64,000 nucleotides of DNA from Zingiber officinale (GCF_018446385.1 NC_055991.1:104019712-104083711); one strand, 5' to 3'. Positions 35,659-46,148 are shown, numbered from the stretch's first letter. A program made the numbers and translations. Notes: generated from the letters alone by a model not told the origin.

Positions 35659-36957
35659 GATTTCTACTAATTAGAGACATGAATTTAACTTCCTTATCAT
35701 GTGATTTAAAGCCTAGTCCCACTTTGTTGTACACACCTCTTTGAGCGTCTAGAATCATGTCTAAGTATTTTGAGCTTGAAGTAAATTTTTCTAGAGCACT
35801 TCTAAGATCATCAACTTGTGATTTCAACGATACATTTTCCTTTTTAAGATCATCCAAATCATCTTTGTCATTTTCATGAAGCATGCAAATTTCACATGGC
35901 ATAATTTCATTTTTAAGTGATTTACATTCATTTTGCAATTTTTTAACCTTCCCTTTTGATTTAACTAGTGCATTAGTTAAGCATGCAATGGTGACATACA
36001 TCTTATCAAGCTTAGGAGAAATTACCTCGTCATCACAAGATGATGACTCACTTGAAGATTCCATATCCTCTCCATGACTGTCTTCATCTTCACTATCTTC
36101 AACATGGCTTAAGACCATGAGAGTCATGTGCTTTGAGCTCTTCCTTTCATATTCTTCCGATGAGCTTGATGATGAGTCGTCCCAAGTGGCTTTCAAAGCC
36201 TTCTTCTTTTTCTTGATCTTTTCTTCTTGCTTCTTCAACTTTGGACACTCCGTTTTGTAGTGCCCCTTTTTCTTGCATTCATAGTAAATTACATCAGTCT
36301 TAGTCTTAGAATCCACAAGAGATTTACCTTTTTTCTTTTCATCAATGAAAATCTTCTTAACATCCTTTTTGTCAAACTTCCTTGAATGTTTCATCATTCT
36401 TCGAACAAAGTTCGTCATTTCACTAGAAGATAGCTCTTCATCACTGTCACTATCACTATCACTATCTTGCTCAGATTCTGAAGATGACTTCTTCTTCTCC
36501 TTTTTCTTTTCCTTGTGCTTCTTTTTGCTCTTTTCACCTACAACCAAGGCTATACCTTTCTCTTTGTGGCTTGTGTTAGCTTGCTCATGCAATTCAAGTT
36601 CACAAAATAATTCATCCAACTTTACTATTGACAAATCCCTTGATACCTTATAGGCATCCACCATGGATGACCATAATGAGTTTCTTGGGAAAGATTTCAG
36701 GGCATACCTTATGAGATCTCGGTTCTCTACACTCTCTCCAACTGAATAAAGACCGTTTAAGAGTTCCTTGAACCTCCCATGTAGTGAACTTACCCTTTCT
36801 CCATCCTTCATTGTGAAATTTTAAAGTTGATTTATCAAGAGGTCTCTCTTTACAATTCTTGAATCCTTGGTGCCTTCATTTAGCTCAATGAGCTTGTCCC
36901 ATAAATCCATGGCACTCTTGAAAGGTCCAACCTTGTTGAGTTGTTCCGAGCTTAATC
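35552..36957 (-). pseudogene. Sirevirus C gag, 5'-truncated
   Basis: Minus-strand gag. The open frame 36811-35552 starts inside the capsid (MKDGERVSSLHGRFKELLNG, ENRDLIRYALKSFPR). Upstream sequence to 36957 has the LSSEQLNKVGPFKSAMDLWDKL block with a stop near 36825. It continues with K-rich and Ser/Asp-rich runs, a zinc knuckle YYECKKKGHYKTEC whose first Cys is Tyr, coiled-coil leucine repeats, and WVPKQF/VWVPKHLVYRV. The first 100 or so residues, leader, PBS and 5' LTR are gone at 36957, where LTR D sequence begins. Confidence 0.9.
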
Positions 36958-37049
36958 CTCATACACTTTGACACACATATTAAAACCCTACAAGAACCTC
37001 ACTTAAACTTACTTTATAATACATCAAAATACCACTAGGGATTCTAACA
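36958..37049 (-). mobile_element. LTR D, right terminal piece
   Basis: About 92 bp resembling the last 90 bp of the solo LTR at 479-1340 (TCCTGCACACTTAGACAC versus CTCATACACTTTGACACA, then ACATCAAAATACC and the ATTCTAACA end). It is the far end of LTR D from 18511. The piece between is lost together with the 5' end of element C. Confidence 0.6.
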
Positions 37050-38061
37050 ACTAAAACTCAAATAGATACACTAAATTAATATTTTGAGCTTTATTCATCC
37101 TCTTAACATTTCACTTGTATATAATATATCTCAATACAGATATAAGTTAACTCTATAGTTTTTGTGAGATATATAAATTGATTTTTCCTAAACTAAGAGA
37201 TCATTCATCTATAATTAGACATCTTAAATTTAATCATCCTACCTAAGATGTCAACTAATGTCTTTGTCCTTAATTTCAAGAAGTTTAAATTTTATTCATG
37301 TAAATGAGTGTGACATACATCAAATGCATACTTTAAAAAGAAAAACTATCATAACATAATGGTGCATGCATGACATGACATGTATCATTTTTCATGACAA
37401 TATAATGATGACATGACATGTGATAGGACACACAAACATAGTAGTTAAGGCTCATAAGAAAATATCTGGATTTTCATCTATGTCTAATCACTAACTAAAT
37501 TAATGATTTGACATAGGCAGCCTATCTTCCTAGAATTTGCCAAAATTTAACTTGGCACACTTTTGAATTATATCATATTTGTGTTAATTTGATTAATCTC
37601 AATACCCTAAATTTTTATTGACAATCTATAAACTCTTCAATGACAAAAATCAACTTCTCATTTTTAAAATATCACAATACCTTGAAAATGCTCCAAGAAT
37701 GCTAATTTTATCATGGTTGAATTAACTACCCTTCTAATTAGGGTTGAAATACCCTATACCCATCTAGTATGAAGAGATCACTCTTAAGAATCCAATATCT
37801 ATTGGAGCTCCTTTGGTGCTCTAGGTACTTACTTGAGATAATTTCCCTAGATACTTTTCTAATAACTTTCCTAGACTTCTTAGAAGCCTTAGTCATACTA
37901 GTCTTCTCAAGATCAACACTAGGGATAATCTCCCTTGTAATCTTGACTTGACTCATAAAACTAGGTTTAGTTCCATAATTATATGAAACTTTATGATATG
38001 AGGGCACATTATCCTTGACTTAGATTTGTATCCCAAATCTTTCTTGCCCTTAGATTATTAC
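37050..38061 (-). pseudogene. Sirevirus A gag C-terminal part
   Basis: Minus strand. The frame 38007-37738 contains VSREIISSKYLEHQRSSNRYW, matching the YLxNxRxSNRxWVP motif of Sirevirus gag C-termini, preceded by KASKKSRKVIRK. The rest of the interval is AT-rich with no pol homology, so most of pol is missing from A. Confidence 0.65.
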
Positions 38062-38063
38062 TG

Positions 38064-38490
38064 TTGATCCTATCCAAACTCGGTGAAGACTGCAGGCTAG
38101 GGATGTGGCTCCTTGGTGGATTGTGCAAAGACTACGTCCGATCTACAAGGACAAAAATGTCAGTGTCGGGCCAGGGAAGGGGTCCCCGACGTTAGCCCTC
38201 CGACGCTCAAGTTAGTCACCAACAATAGCAAAGAGGAACATGAACAGTAGAAGAGATCTCTAAATAGTAGAATAGGTGCGCGCACATCCCTCCTTTGATG
38301 GTTGGACCCCCTTTATATAGAGTTGCGGTGACATGCGAGACACGCCCCCAAGCGTATGGAGCTGTAGAAATGTGCGGGCACATGTCCCAAGGTACTTGCA
38401 CGTTTCCATACTTGTCCTATGAAAGGACGTGTCAATAAAGCGTCTTTGATATCTCACCTTAATGGGGCGTGCAAACCTCTAATGAGATAG
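38064..38490 (-). mobile_element. Probable solo LTR inside A gag
   Basis: A GC-richer island interrupting gag. Its minus-strand end GTTTGGATAGGATCA resembles the gypsy LTR ends at 61029 and 63582. A TATA box (CTATATAAAGGG, minus strand, near 38310-38322) and a GGGGACCCCTTCCC hairpin region (38175-38190) support a promoter-bearing LTR. The right boundary is not clear and no target duplication was established. Confidence 0.5.
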
Positions 38491-39845
38491 TGGAAGCCAA
38501 TTGTCTATTTAATCCTAGATCTTGTTTCTTTAACCATTATTTGTCATTTTCTCTAAGGTCTTTTCCAATTTATCAAGTCTTGACCTCAAAATTTGATTTT
38601 CATTTCTTAAATCCTCAAACTTTGATTTTTCATTATTACCTTGGACATTTTTTTTTCTAGACAAGTGTTTATTCTTCTTAGGATTGTTGCCTAGATCTAT
38701 TTTATCCTTAGGTGACGTTGTTTTAACATAATATAATTTATAATTATCCTTAGAATTATCATGCCTTCTATTTTCATGATAATAAGCACTAAAATCATAA
38801 AACTTATTTCTAGCATATTTGTTATCATGATATAAAGAAATACCATTAACTAATGATACCTTAAATTTTCTCTTAAAACTCTCCCTTAATTTGAGCTTCC
38901 TCTCTTGTTCTTACTTGAAAACCTCCTCTTTGGACATTGATTTTGATAATGTCTTTTTTGATTATACAAGAAATATACTATATGCTCTTCGCCCTTTCGT
39001 ATCAAGGTTTTGGCCTCCTTTAACTTATCCCTTACCTTGAGTGTCACTTGAACCTTCTTCTTAATCAATTTGAGACATTTTCTTTTATAGTGTCCTTTTT
39101 TCCTACACTTAAAGCATATTATATAATCTTTATCTTTATGAATTGAGTTTGTTATACCTTCTTTACTCGTAGGGGTGACACATGATTCTCATTCATTGGT
39201 TCTGGATGTTGAGACTTTTTCTCATTCCAGTGTCAATGACCCATACTCCCTCTTAATCCTTGAGGTGGATACTTATTCAATTTTCTCCTCTGATATTAAA
39301 TACCTCTCAACTTATGAGTCCTCTTGTTCTAGTGTCAACGAGTCTCCCTCGTTAAGCTCTTCTTCATTTTGTGTCGATGATGGATTTTCATGGAGCTTGG
39401 CCAACTTGCTCCATTTCTCCTTGGCATCTTGGTAGGTACCTATCTTGAACAAGATATTGTTAGGAAATAAATTAATCAAAAATTTTATTATCTTGTCATG
39501 ATGCTCGAATCTCTTGAATTGTGCATCGGTCCATTTGCTCTTTTGAAGAAGTTCTCCCATTTTGTCTTTAGGAGCTTTAAATCCTTCTATTAGAGCAAAC
39601 CATTACTCTATATCCATCATCATAAAATTTTCCATTCTTAATTTCCAAATATTGAAGTCTCCTAATATGAAGGGTGGAGGTGGCCGGATGTCGTATCTAA
39701 ATCTATCCAAGGTTCCATTATGAAGTTGAGCTCTTTCGAAGATTAGTCCTTTGACTTGTTGATATTTAGGGCTCAAACTTTCAACTTATTCTTCTTCCTC
39801 TAACTCATACTTCTTATAGCGATTAGTTCGATGAAGAGTGATCTT
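38490..39845 (-). pseudogene. Sirevirus A gag N-terminal and central parts
   Basis: Minus strand, broken by stops. 39560-39312: GELLQKSKWTDAQFKRFEHH, KWSKLAKLHENP and an acidic end, the Sirevirus capsid start. 39068-38886: a zinc-knuckle remnant (FLYNQKRHYQNQCPKR) with Cys residues lost. 38660-38500: LRNENQILRSRLDKLEKTL, the gag coiled coil. The initiation codon is uncertain. Confidence 0.75.
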
Positions 39846-39859
39846 GTTCTGATATCACT
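39846..39859 (-). other. Sirevirus A primer-binding site
   Basis: Minus strand AGTGATATCAGAAC, a decayed form of the tRNA-Met site TGGTATCAGAGC, next to the LTR edge at 39860. Confidence 0.8.
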
Positions 39860-41417
39860 TGTTAGAATCCATACTAGCTAGGAGGGATGAATAGCTCTGA
39901 TCACTTCTTGTCTTCACTTTGTATTCGTCGTTTGAATGCACAGTGGAAACCTTGATTCAAACTCAACTCTATATGCACAACACTTGGATTTTACTTAGTA
40001 TCTGCCTCCTTGAGGCGACTAATCCAAGGGTTCGCTCCTAGCTCACTACTTCCACTAAGAACTTCTTCCTTTTTGGAAACCTTCCGGAGGAGAAGAAAGC
40101 TCTTACAAGCTTGAGCACAAGAATATAACAAGAAACAAGAATGCAAAGATAAATGAAAAAGAAAATGACTTTATAATCAAAACCTTGTTTTGCTTGATCT
40201 CTTGTTAATTGGATATGTGTATTGTTGGTCCGGAATGTAGCAGCACTTTGCTCCAAAACCTCTAAGAATCGACAGCTTCTAATCTCCATGAAGCCTCCTT
40301 TTTAAGAATGCTTTTGGGCTAAAATTAATATGCCTCCCGATGGATTAGTTTTATCCCCAATCGATTATCATGTCAAATTCGATCGCTTAAACTTACAAAA
40401 TAGCTCTTTTCTATCCAACCAATTGATTGGTGAGCCACACCAATCGATTGCTAGATGCTAATTGATTCCCTCAATCAATTATGCATCCTTCTATTTGTGG
40501 ATTACAGTTGAGCAATCGATTAATTATAGCTAATCAATTACACCAATCAATTCTGGGTCATTTTGTGCTCCCGAAATAACCTCCCAATCGATTGCCTCAA
40601 TCGATTGCTTTGCGCCAATTAATTACACCAATCAATTGCCCAACCGTAAATCCTGAATTTGAGTTTAGGGTTTACCAATCGATTGTCACATCTTGTCAAT
40701 CAATTGGTAACCCTAAATTTAGTTTTTTCAAGGTTGAATTCACATTTGCAGTATCTAGTTGACCTCAACCTACCATGACTTCCTCTATCCAACATCTAAT
40801 CATCCGTGATTTGTTATGACTTCTCATTACATAATATCCGATTAACTTTGACCTATCAAAACTTTCTCACCAAGTGTCTGGTCAACATTCGATCTACTTA
40901 GACTTTCCTCTTGTCAATTTCCCGTTGGACTTTCGATTACCAAATATTCGGTCAATTTTTGACCCACTTGGACTTTCCTCTTGTACTAAGTACCTAGTCC
41001 TTTATAACCCACTTAGACTTTTTGTCCAAGTTAAGTATCCGGTCCTCAATAATTCATTTGAACTTTCCTCTTGTGCTAAGTATCTGATCCTCCGTGACCC
41101 ACTTAGACTTCTCGTCTGTGTCAAATATCCGATCTTCCAAGACATACTTAGAGTTTTCTCTTATGATAAGTATCTGGTCCACCATGACTCACTTAGACTT
41201 CTCATTCATACTAAGTGCCTCATTCTTCATGATCCTATCCACTTGGACTTTTCTCTTGTCAATTTCTTATTGAACTTCCAATTACTAAATGTCCTGTCCA
41301 TCTTGAGATCACTTAGACTTCTCTTTCACATATTAATCAAACGTAAAATTCTAAACTCGAGTCGACCTAAATTTAATTAATCTGATCAATCTTAATCTGA
41401 GATTAATTACACCAGTG
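39860..41417 (-). mobile_element. Sirevirus A 5' LTR
   Basis: 1558 bp, starting TGTTAGAATCC. It is homologous throughout to 15971-17413. The CAATCGATTG palindrome cluster is at 40340-40710. A degenerate repeat series with cores CTTGGACTTTCCTCTTGT and GTATCTGGTCC follows at 40870-41340, period about 60-90 bp, also present in the partner LTR at 16940-17330. It ends at ACCAGTG, followed by ATTAT. Confidence 0.85.
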
Positions 41418-41520
41418 ATTATATTCTAATACTAATTTGGTTTGACCTTGTCATTCCCATTATATTGAATTAGTAGCTTATACTGGCCACGTGATAAAGA
41501 GTCAGCTAATCAAATCTTAC
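41418..41520 (+). promoter_or_regulatory. GLP1 proximal upstream DNA with G-box
   Basis: Continues the GLP1 upstream region interrupted at 15970. It contains a CACGTG G-box (41488-41493), a common plant bZIP/bHLH site. Confidence 0.5.
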
Positions 41521-41757
41521 TTTTCTGTGCACGGAAAGGCACAGGAGCAGGTGAAGACTATAAGCATTAGTTGAAGCAGAAGGAAAGCCAGCGTGATAGA
41601 CTTTTCAACTTGATCTCTCATCCAAGTAAGAACGTTTCACACCTGATTAATCTGCATCTGTAAACCCTATCACCTAAGCTCTCAATGCATTCACCATTAA
41701 CTTCCTCAATACAAGCTCCGATCCTTACCTTGACTTACTCCGGTGCAATATTGGCTA
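41521..41757 (+). pseudogene. Relic of a GLP promoter, leader and signal-peptide exon
   Basis: A tandem copy of 41771-42060. Shared words include GCACGGAAAGGCA/GTACGGAAAGGCA, AGCAGAAGGAAA, TAGACTTTTCAACTTGATCT, CTCTCAATGCATTCACC and ATTAACTTCCTCAATACAAG. It then skips the ATG and first codons and matches the signal-peptide end (CCTTACCTTGACTTAC, TGCAATATTGGCT). Its TATA segment has been deleted: CTGTAAACCC where the intact copy has CTGTTCTATATAAACCC. It cannot start a GLP. Confidence 0.8.
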
Positions 41758-41770
41758 ATGAAATAACTAA

Positions 41771-42015
41771 TTTCCTGCGTACGGAAAGGCATCATCAGAG
41801 TAGATGATAAGGAGCAGTTGATGAGCATTGATTGCAGCAGAAGGAAAACCACTGTCATAGACTTTTCAACTTGATCTGTTGCCCAAGTAAGAATGTTTCA
41901 AACCTAGATAGTAAATCCGCATCTGTTCTATATAAACCCATCACCTCTAAGCTCTCAATGCATTCACCATTAACTTCCTCAATACAAGCTCTAGTACTGA
42001 GAATTCAAGCTAGGC
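41771..42015 (+). promoter_or_regulatory. GLP1 core promoter and 5' UTR
   Basis: The TATA box CTATATAAAC is at 41928-41937, about 80 bp before the ATG. The GLP2 promoter has the same box 53-61 bp before its own ATG. Upstream conserved words are shared with GLP2 and with the relic at 41521-41757. Confidence 0.8.
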
Positions 42016-42775
42016 ATGGCTGTTAAACTCCTCCTCATTGCACTCCTTGCCTTAGCTTCCTCCAATGCAATATTGGCTTCCGATCCTAGTCCCCTTCAGG
42101 ACTTCTGCGTCGCCGATCGTAACTCAAAGAGTATGCCTGCATTTTTTTTTAACTTTACTCTCGTTTAATAAAATCTTTCCTCTCCAGCATTATAAATATT
42201 GATATTTTGCAGTATCCGTCAATGGATTTCCATGCAAGAACATGGACGACGTGAAAGCGGAAGACTTCTTCTTTTGCGGCCTTGATAGGCCCGGCAACAC
42301 CACCAACAACGTCGGCTCCGCTGTCACCCAAGCAAACGTGAACCAAATCCCAGGGTTGAACACGCTCGGCGTCTCCTTGGTTCGCATTGACTATGCTCCT
42401 AATGGTCTCAACCCTCCTCACACCCACCCACGCGCCACGGAGGTCCTCGCCGTGATAGAAGGAGAGCTCTACGTTGGCTTTGTGACCTCCAACCTCAACG
42501 GTGGCGGCAACCGCCTATTCACCAAGAATCTGAGAAAGGGTGATGTGTTTGTGTTCCCGCAGGGCCTCATCCACTTCCAGTTTAACACAGGGAAAACTAA
42601 TGCGATCGCGTTCGCCGGTCTCAGTAGCCAAAACCCAGGCGTCATCACTATCGCCAACGCTGTTTTCGGGTCGAGGCCACACATTTCTGATGATGTGCTC
42701 GCCAAGGCTTTCCAAGTGGACAAAAACCTTATTGACCGGCTCCAGGCGCAGTTCTGGACCGACAACAACTACTAG
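42016..42775 (+). CDS. Germin-like protein GLP1 (two exons)
   Basis: Secreted cupin of the germin-like family. Such proteins are Mn-binding apoplastic oligomers, often with superoxide dismutase activity and linked to defence; the activity here is inferred. Exons 42016-42130 and 42213-42775 join across an 82-bp GT-AG intron to give 225 residues. The signal peptide is about residues 1-21, followed by [13 protein letters not shown]. Cys31 and Cys46 form the expected N-terminal disulfide. Germin box 1 has His108, His110 and Glu115 ([10 protein letters not shown]) and box 2 has His159 ([13 protein letters not shown]), so all four Mn ligands are present. Other features: KGD at 147-149, one N-glycosylation sequon at Asn67, and an extra Cys60 where GLP2 has Ser. 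The start fits the TATA position and GLP2. The promoter carries a 25-kb insertion and a tandem relic. Confidence 0.95.
42131..42212 (+). other. GLP1 intron
   Basis: 82-bp intron, donor AAGA|GTATGC and acceptor TTTTGCAG|TATC. Phase 1, at the same codon as in GLP2. Confidence 0.9.
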
Positions 42776-42960
42776 AAACCTGCTTTCGAATTAATAATCA
42801 TCTACCAGCTTTTCGTTATTTAGGTCATGTTATATTTGTTGGAATAAGAATTAGCCAAGCCAACAGTAGCGTCGCTACTGTTAGCATGTGATGTTATAAT
42901 TTTATATGTCAGTCGAGACTCGAGATCAATATGTAATGAATAAAAAGAAAATATGTAATC
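42776..42960 (+). terminator. GLP1 3' UTR and poly(A) signal
   Basis: AATAAA at 42939-42944, about 165 bp after the stop. The sequence GTAGCGTC(G/A)CTACTGT is shared with the GLP2 3' UTR. Confidence 0.7.
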
Positions 42961-43615
42961 CGGTTCGCTTTATATATAAATAATACTAATTAATTCGTTG
43001 CCACCGAACTGAAACATGACTAGATACTAATGAATAAAACTTCTCATTTATTGCTACAATTTCGATTTCCTCTTGGTCATGTTAGATGATTTAATCTGTT
43101 TCGATTTCCCAGTTTCCTTTTTTGTGCTACAATTGCTACTTGATTTCCACAAATATAATTGTTTTACTAGTGATTTTGAACTTTGTCAGCCAGTTCCCAA
43201 GCTTAGTGATGTGATGTTTTTTGAATCTTTGTTGAAAAAATTGTTATTTATTATTTTCTTTGCTGCTAATCCTTCTCAGAAGCAAATCCTTTAAACTATA
43301 GTTGATTTGGTTTAAGGTATTACAATTCATGTTAGATGCCCCTTGAATTGCTATTTTTTAAATATCTTAATTTGATTATTTGATTCATAGGAAGTTTCTG
43401 CAATAAAATTCATGCAAATGGCAGCAAGTGTAAATTACTTAAAGATGATGGACATGTCATGTTGAGCGTGACATTCTTGGACTGAATTGAGGCATTTTAT
43501 GCAAGTTTGGAGGGTTGTTGTTAGGTTTTTTTTCGTCCAAAATTATATGCCTTAATCTAATTTATGTCTCTTTTTTTTGCATATTGGTGATATTCAGGTA
43601 TAAGGAAAGAAAATC
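42961..43615. other. AT-rich interval, no gene supported
   Basis: AT-rich with stops in all frames beyond short ORFs such as 43073-43294, which has no recognisable motif. It may include the promoter of the GRF pseudogene. Confidence 0.5.
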
Positions 43616-44157
43616 ATGGCAGCTGGTTCTTCATCAACATCATCTTCCACTCGAAGACGTATGAACGATGAGTAAAGTGGCACTCCCCACATATTATGTT
43701 ATTGTTGGTTACGAGCTACTCTCCAAACATCATGGACGGAATCTAATCCAGGAAGACGATTTTTTTCATGTCCAAAATATGGAGTAAATTTTCATTATAT
43801 CAACACGGTATTGTGAGTTTTTTAATTATTGAGTTGTGATTAAGTTGATTTGAAATTCAACAAAGGGGATGTAGCTTCTTCTTATGGCATGACCCAGAAC
43901 TGTCAGAGAGAAGTAAGACAATTATTAATGAGTTGAAGATGAATAACAAAAAATTAAAGTTAGAGATCAATGAATTGAAGAAAAGTACTAGTTACGGGGG
44001 TGCAAGTGAATACAATGATGTTCTGGATGATGGGAACAATAATCATGTAATTATGCTGTTGAGTGATGAAATATGTTCATTGAATAGGAAATTTAGAGTT
44101 GCTATCATTGTAGTTGTATATACTTGGATTGTGATGATGAGTATGTGGTTGATGTAA
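43616..44157 (+). pseudogene. GRF-type zinc-finger protein, decayed
   Basis: Small plant GRF zinc-finger protein. The start MAAGSSSTSSSTRRRMNDE is followed by an in-frame TAA (43673-43675). The same frame continues with the finger: LCYCW, TSWTESNPGRRFFSCPKYG. After an intron-like stretch ending near 43865 it reads GCSFFLWHDPELSERSKT. The Cys pairs, G-R-F/R-R-F-F core and C-x-F-F-x-W-x-D end are the family signature. The C-terminus has a coiled coil (ELKMNNKKLKLEINELKK) and a hydrophobic tail ending at 44157. The two exons do not join in phase with obvious GT-AG sites, which supports decay. Confidence 0.75.
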
Positions 44158-45450
44158 TTTACTTTATGATGTTACTTGACATTGTGATGTAACTCTAAAT
44201 GGTGTAACTTGTTTCCTGATGTAACTTGTTTTCTTTTATGCTTAGGACTTTAAGATTGTCCTATTACCGATCCTAAGCCTGAAATCTTTGACTTTGACAT
44301 TTACCTTCAAGTTCTTCAATTAGACAATGTTAAAGAACTATTCTCTTTTGTTTTGATTTGATTAATTCTAGGCTCTTGGTACTGAATTTTACACTTATTA
44401 CAATCCATGTGCTCCTTTAATCTAACATTATTTTTTTGTGACTAGCTCATTGTTGATCATATGAAATTTGTTGTCCTTTGTGGATGCATGGTGTTCCATT
44501 GCATGCTTTTTCTTTTGTGAGTTTTGTACAGGAAAGAAGTCGTTTTTTATGGTTTTGGTGATGTAAAGAATATTGTTGAATTGAAGGAACATGTGGGGGC
44601 ACATATGATATGGTTGCATTTGGTATATGTAGGTTTCTGCTGGGTACGTGCTGAATGTTATTAGAGCCTAAAATGTGGTTTTTCTAGATCTTTTGGCGTT
44701 GTTTGTTTCAGTGGCATCTGGGAAGCTTTGTTTGAGTGGTTAGCAGGTTTATTCAATTGGCTGAAATTTGCTATAGGCTGAGCAGTGCAGGATTTGGAGC
44801 CTTTGATATGGGTTTTCAAAATTATGGGGCCTCCAGTTAAAAACATTTATGTATTTTTTTTATGATATAAATTTTGGTCGACAGCATAGTATAGTAGTGA
44901 TATTTTAACAGTCGATTGACTAATACAAGATGATATCTACTAACTAATTAGATAGCGAGCCTGTGATCATTCAAAATCTATCTTTTGTTACTTTGCTTGA
45001 TTTTCTCCAGAACGTTTTGCTTTCTTAGCCTCTCATCATCCCTTTTCAAACACTTGATGTCATAAGATAGCAGAATGCTACTAACCTTAACACATAAAAT
45101 ATACATTAGTCAATCTGTTATAGATGGCAATTACTATCTTAACTCCAAAATGAACAAAGACGAGAGAAGAAATTAACCTTGTGGACTGGAATGTAAACTG
45201 CCAATCTTACCCTACACTATATCACTGCTTACATTTTTTATCTACACGAAATAGCTGCATCATCATAAATTTAGTACAAGGCAATGTTTAAGAACCAATG
45301 ATGAATGGTCGAACAAATTCTAAGGTACAAATTAATACGAACATGAAAAGGTAGTTCTCAAAACCTTAGCAACAACCATCAAACATCATACAGACAAGAG
45401 GAGCATATGCAATGCTCTAGACAACAAAAGATCTATGGTAAAGATAGCAC
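44158..45450. other. Interval without a supported gene
   Basis: No clear gene. A minus-strand stretch 44988-45092 stays open (YDIKCLKRDDERLRKQNVL), is bounded by splice-like sequence and could be an exon of an unrecognised gene or repeat. The rest is AT-rich. Confidence 0.35.
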
Positions 45451-45479
45451 AAACCTTCTTTTTGAGCGAACAGAAATAT

Positions 45480-46134
45480 TCTGTATCTACCAGTCAACTG
45501 GTAGCTGTTGGCTGAGCGAATAGAATGTTTTTGTTTGCTGCCAGTCGACTGCTAGTTTTAGCAGTTGACTGGTAAATGACTGTTGGCAAACCGTTGGTGC
45601 TGTAAAGTAGCCGTTGGCTACCTCCAATGGTAATACTAGTCGACTGATGGTTTTGCCAGTCGACTGGTGCCGAGATGAGTTGATATGATGATTAACTCTC
45701 TCCTCTTATTTATAGGAAGCTTTGGGACTTGAAGTAGGTTATTCATGCTTGTTGAATAACTCCTAGTCTTTGTCAAAAGCTTCCAAGTCTACTCTCTTCC
45801 TCCCAAACCTAAACTTCATCATTGTAAAGAGGAAGAGATCCTTTGTGAGAGGTTTGCTCTACCGAGAAGGAGAAAGCTCTAGCCAAAGATTATCGGGGAT
45901 TGATCCACCGAAGGATCAAAGGTTCATCCACCTCAAGGACACGTCGTGGAAAAGGAGCAAGCAATCTCCGAACCACGTTACATCGATCTTGTTAGCATTT
46001 GTATTCTTGCTTATCTTTATTGCTTTAGTTTTTGTATTTCCGCTTGCGTAAACTAACCTTATAGAAAAGAATCGAAAGTTGGGGGTGACCTAGCTATCCA
46101 ACCCCCCTTCAAGCCGGCCACCGATCCTTTACAA
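45480..46134 (+). mobile_element. Copia H 5' LTR (3' portion)
   Basis: LTR end ...GATCCTTTACA directly before a tRNA-Met PBS. A palindrome cluster of CCAGTCGACTGG type (near 45491, 45539, 45561, 45638 and 45655) precedes a TATTTATAGG box (45707-45716). The left LTR edge was not identified. Confidence 0.75.
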
Positions 46135-46148
46135 TTGGTATCAGAGCA
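46135..46148 (+). other. Copia H primer-binding site
   Basis: ATTGGTATCAGAGC, complementary to the 3' end of initiator tRNA-Met. Confidence 0.95.

Noticed and set aside
40874-41380. 168-codon open frame in the A 5' LTR
   Set aside because: It is made from the degenerate LTR repeat series, and the partner LTR at 16940-17330 has stops in the same place.
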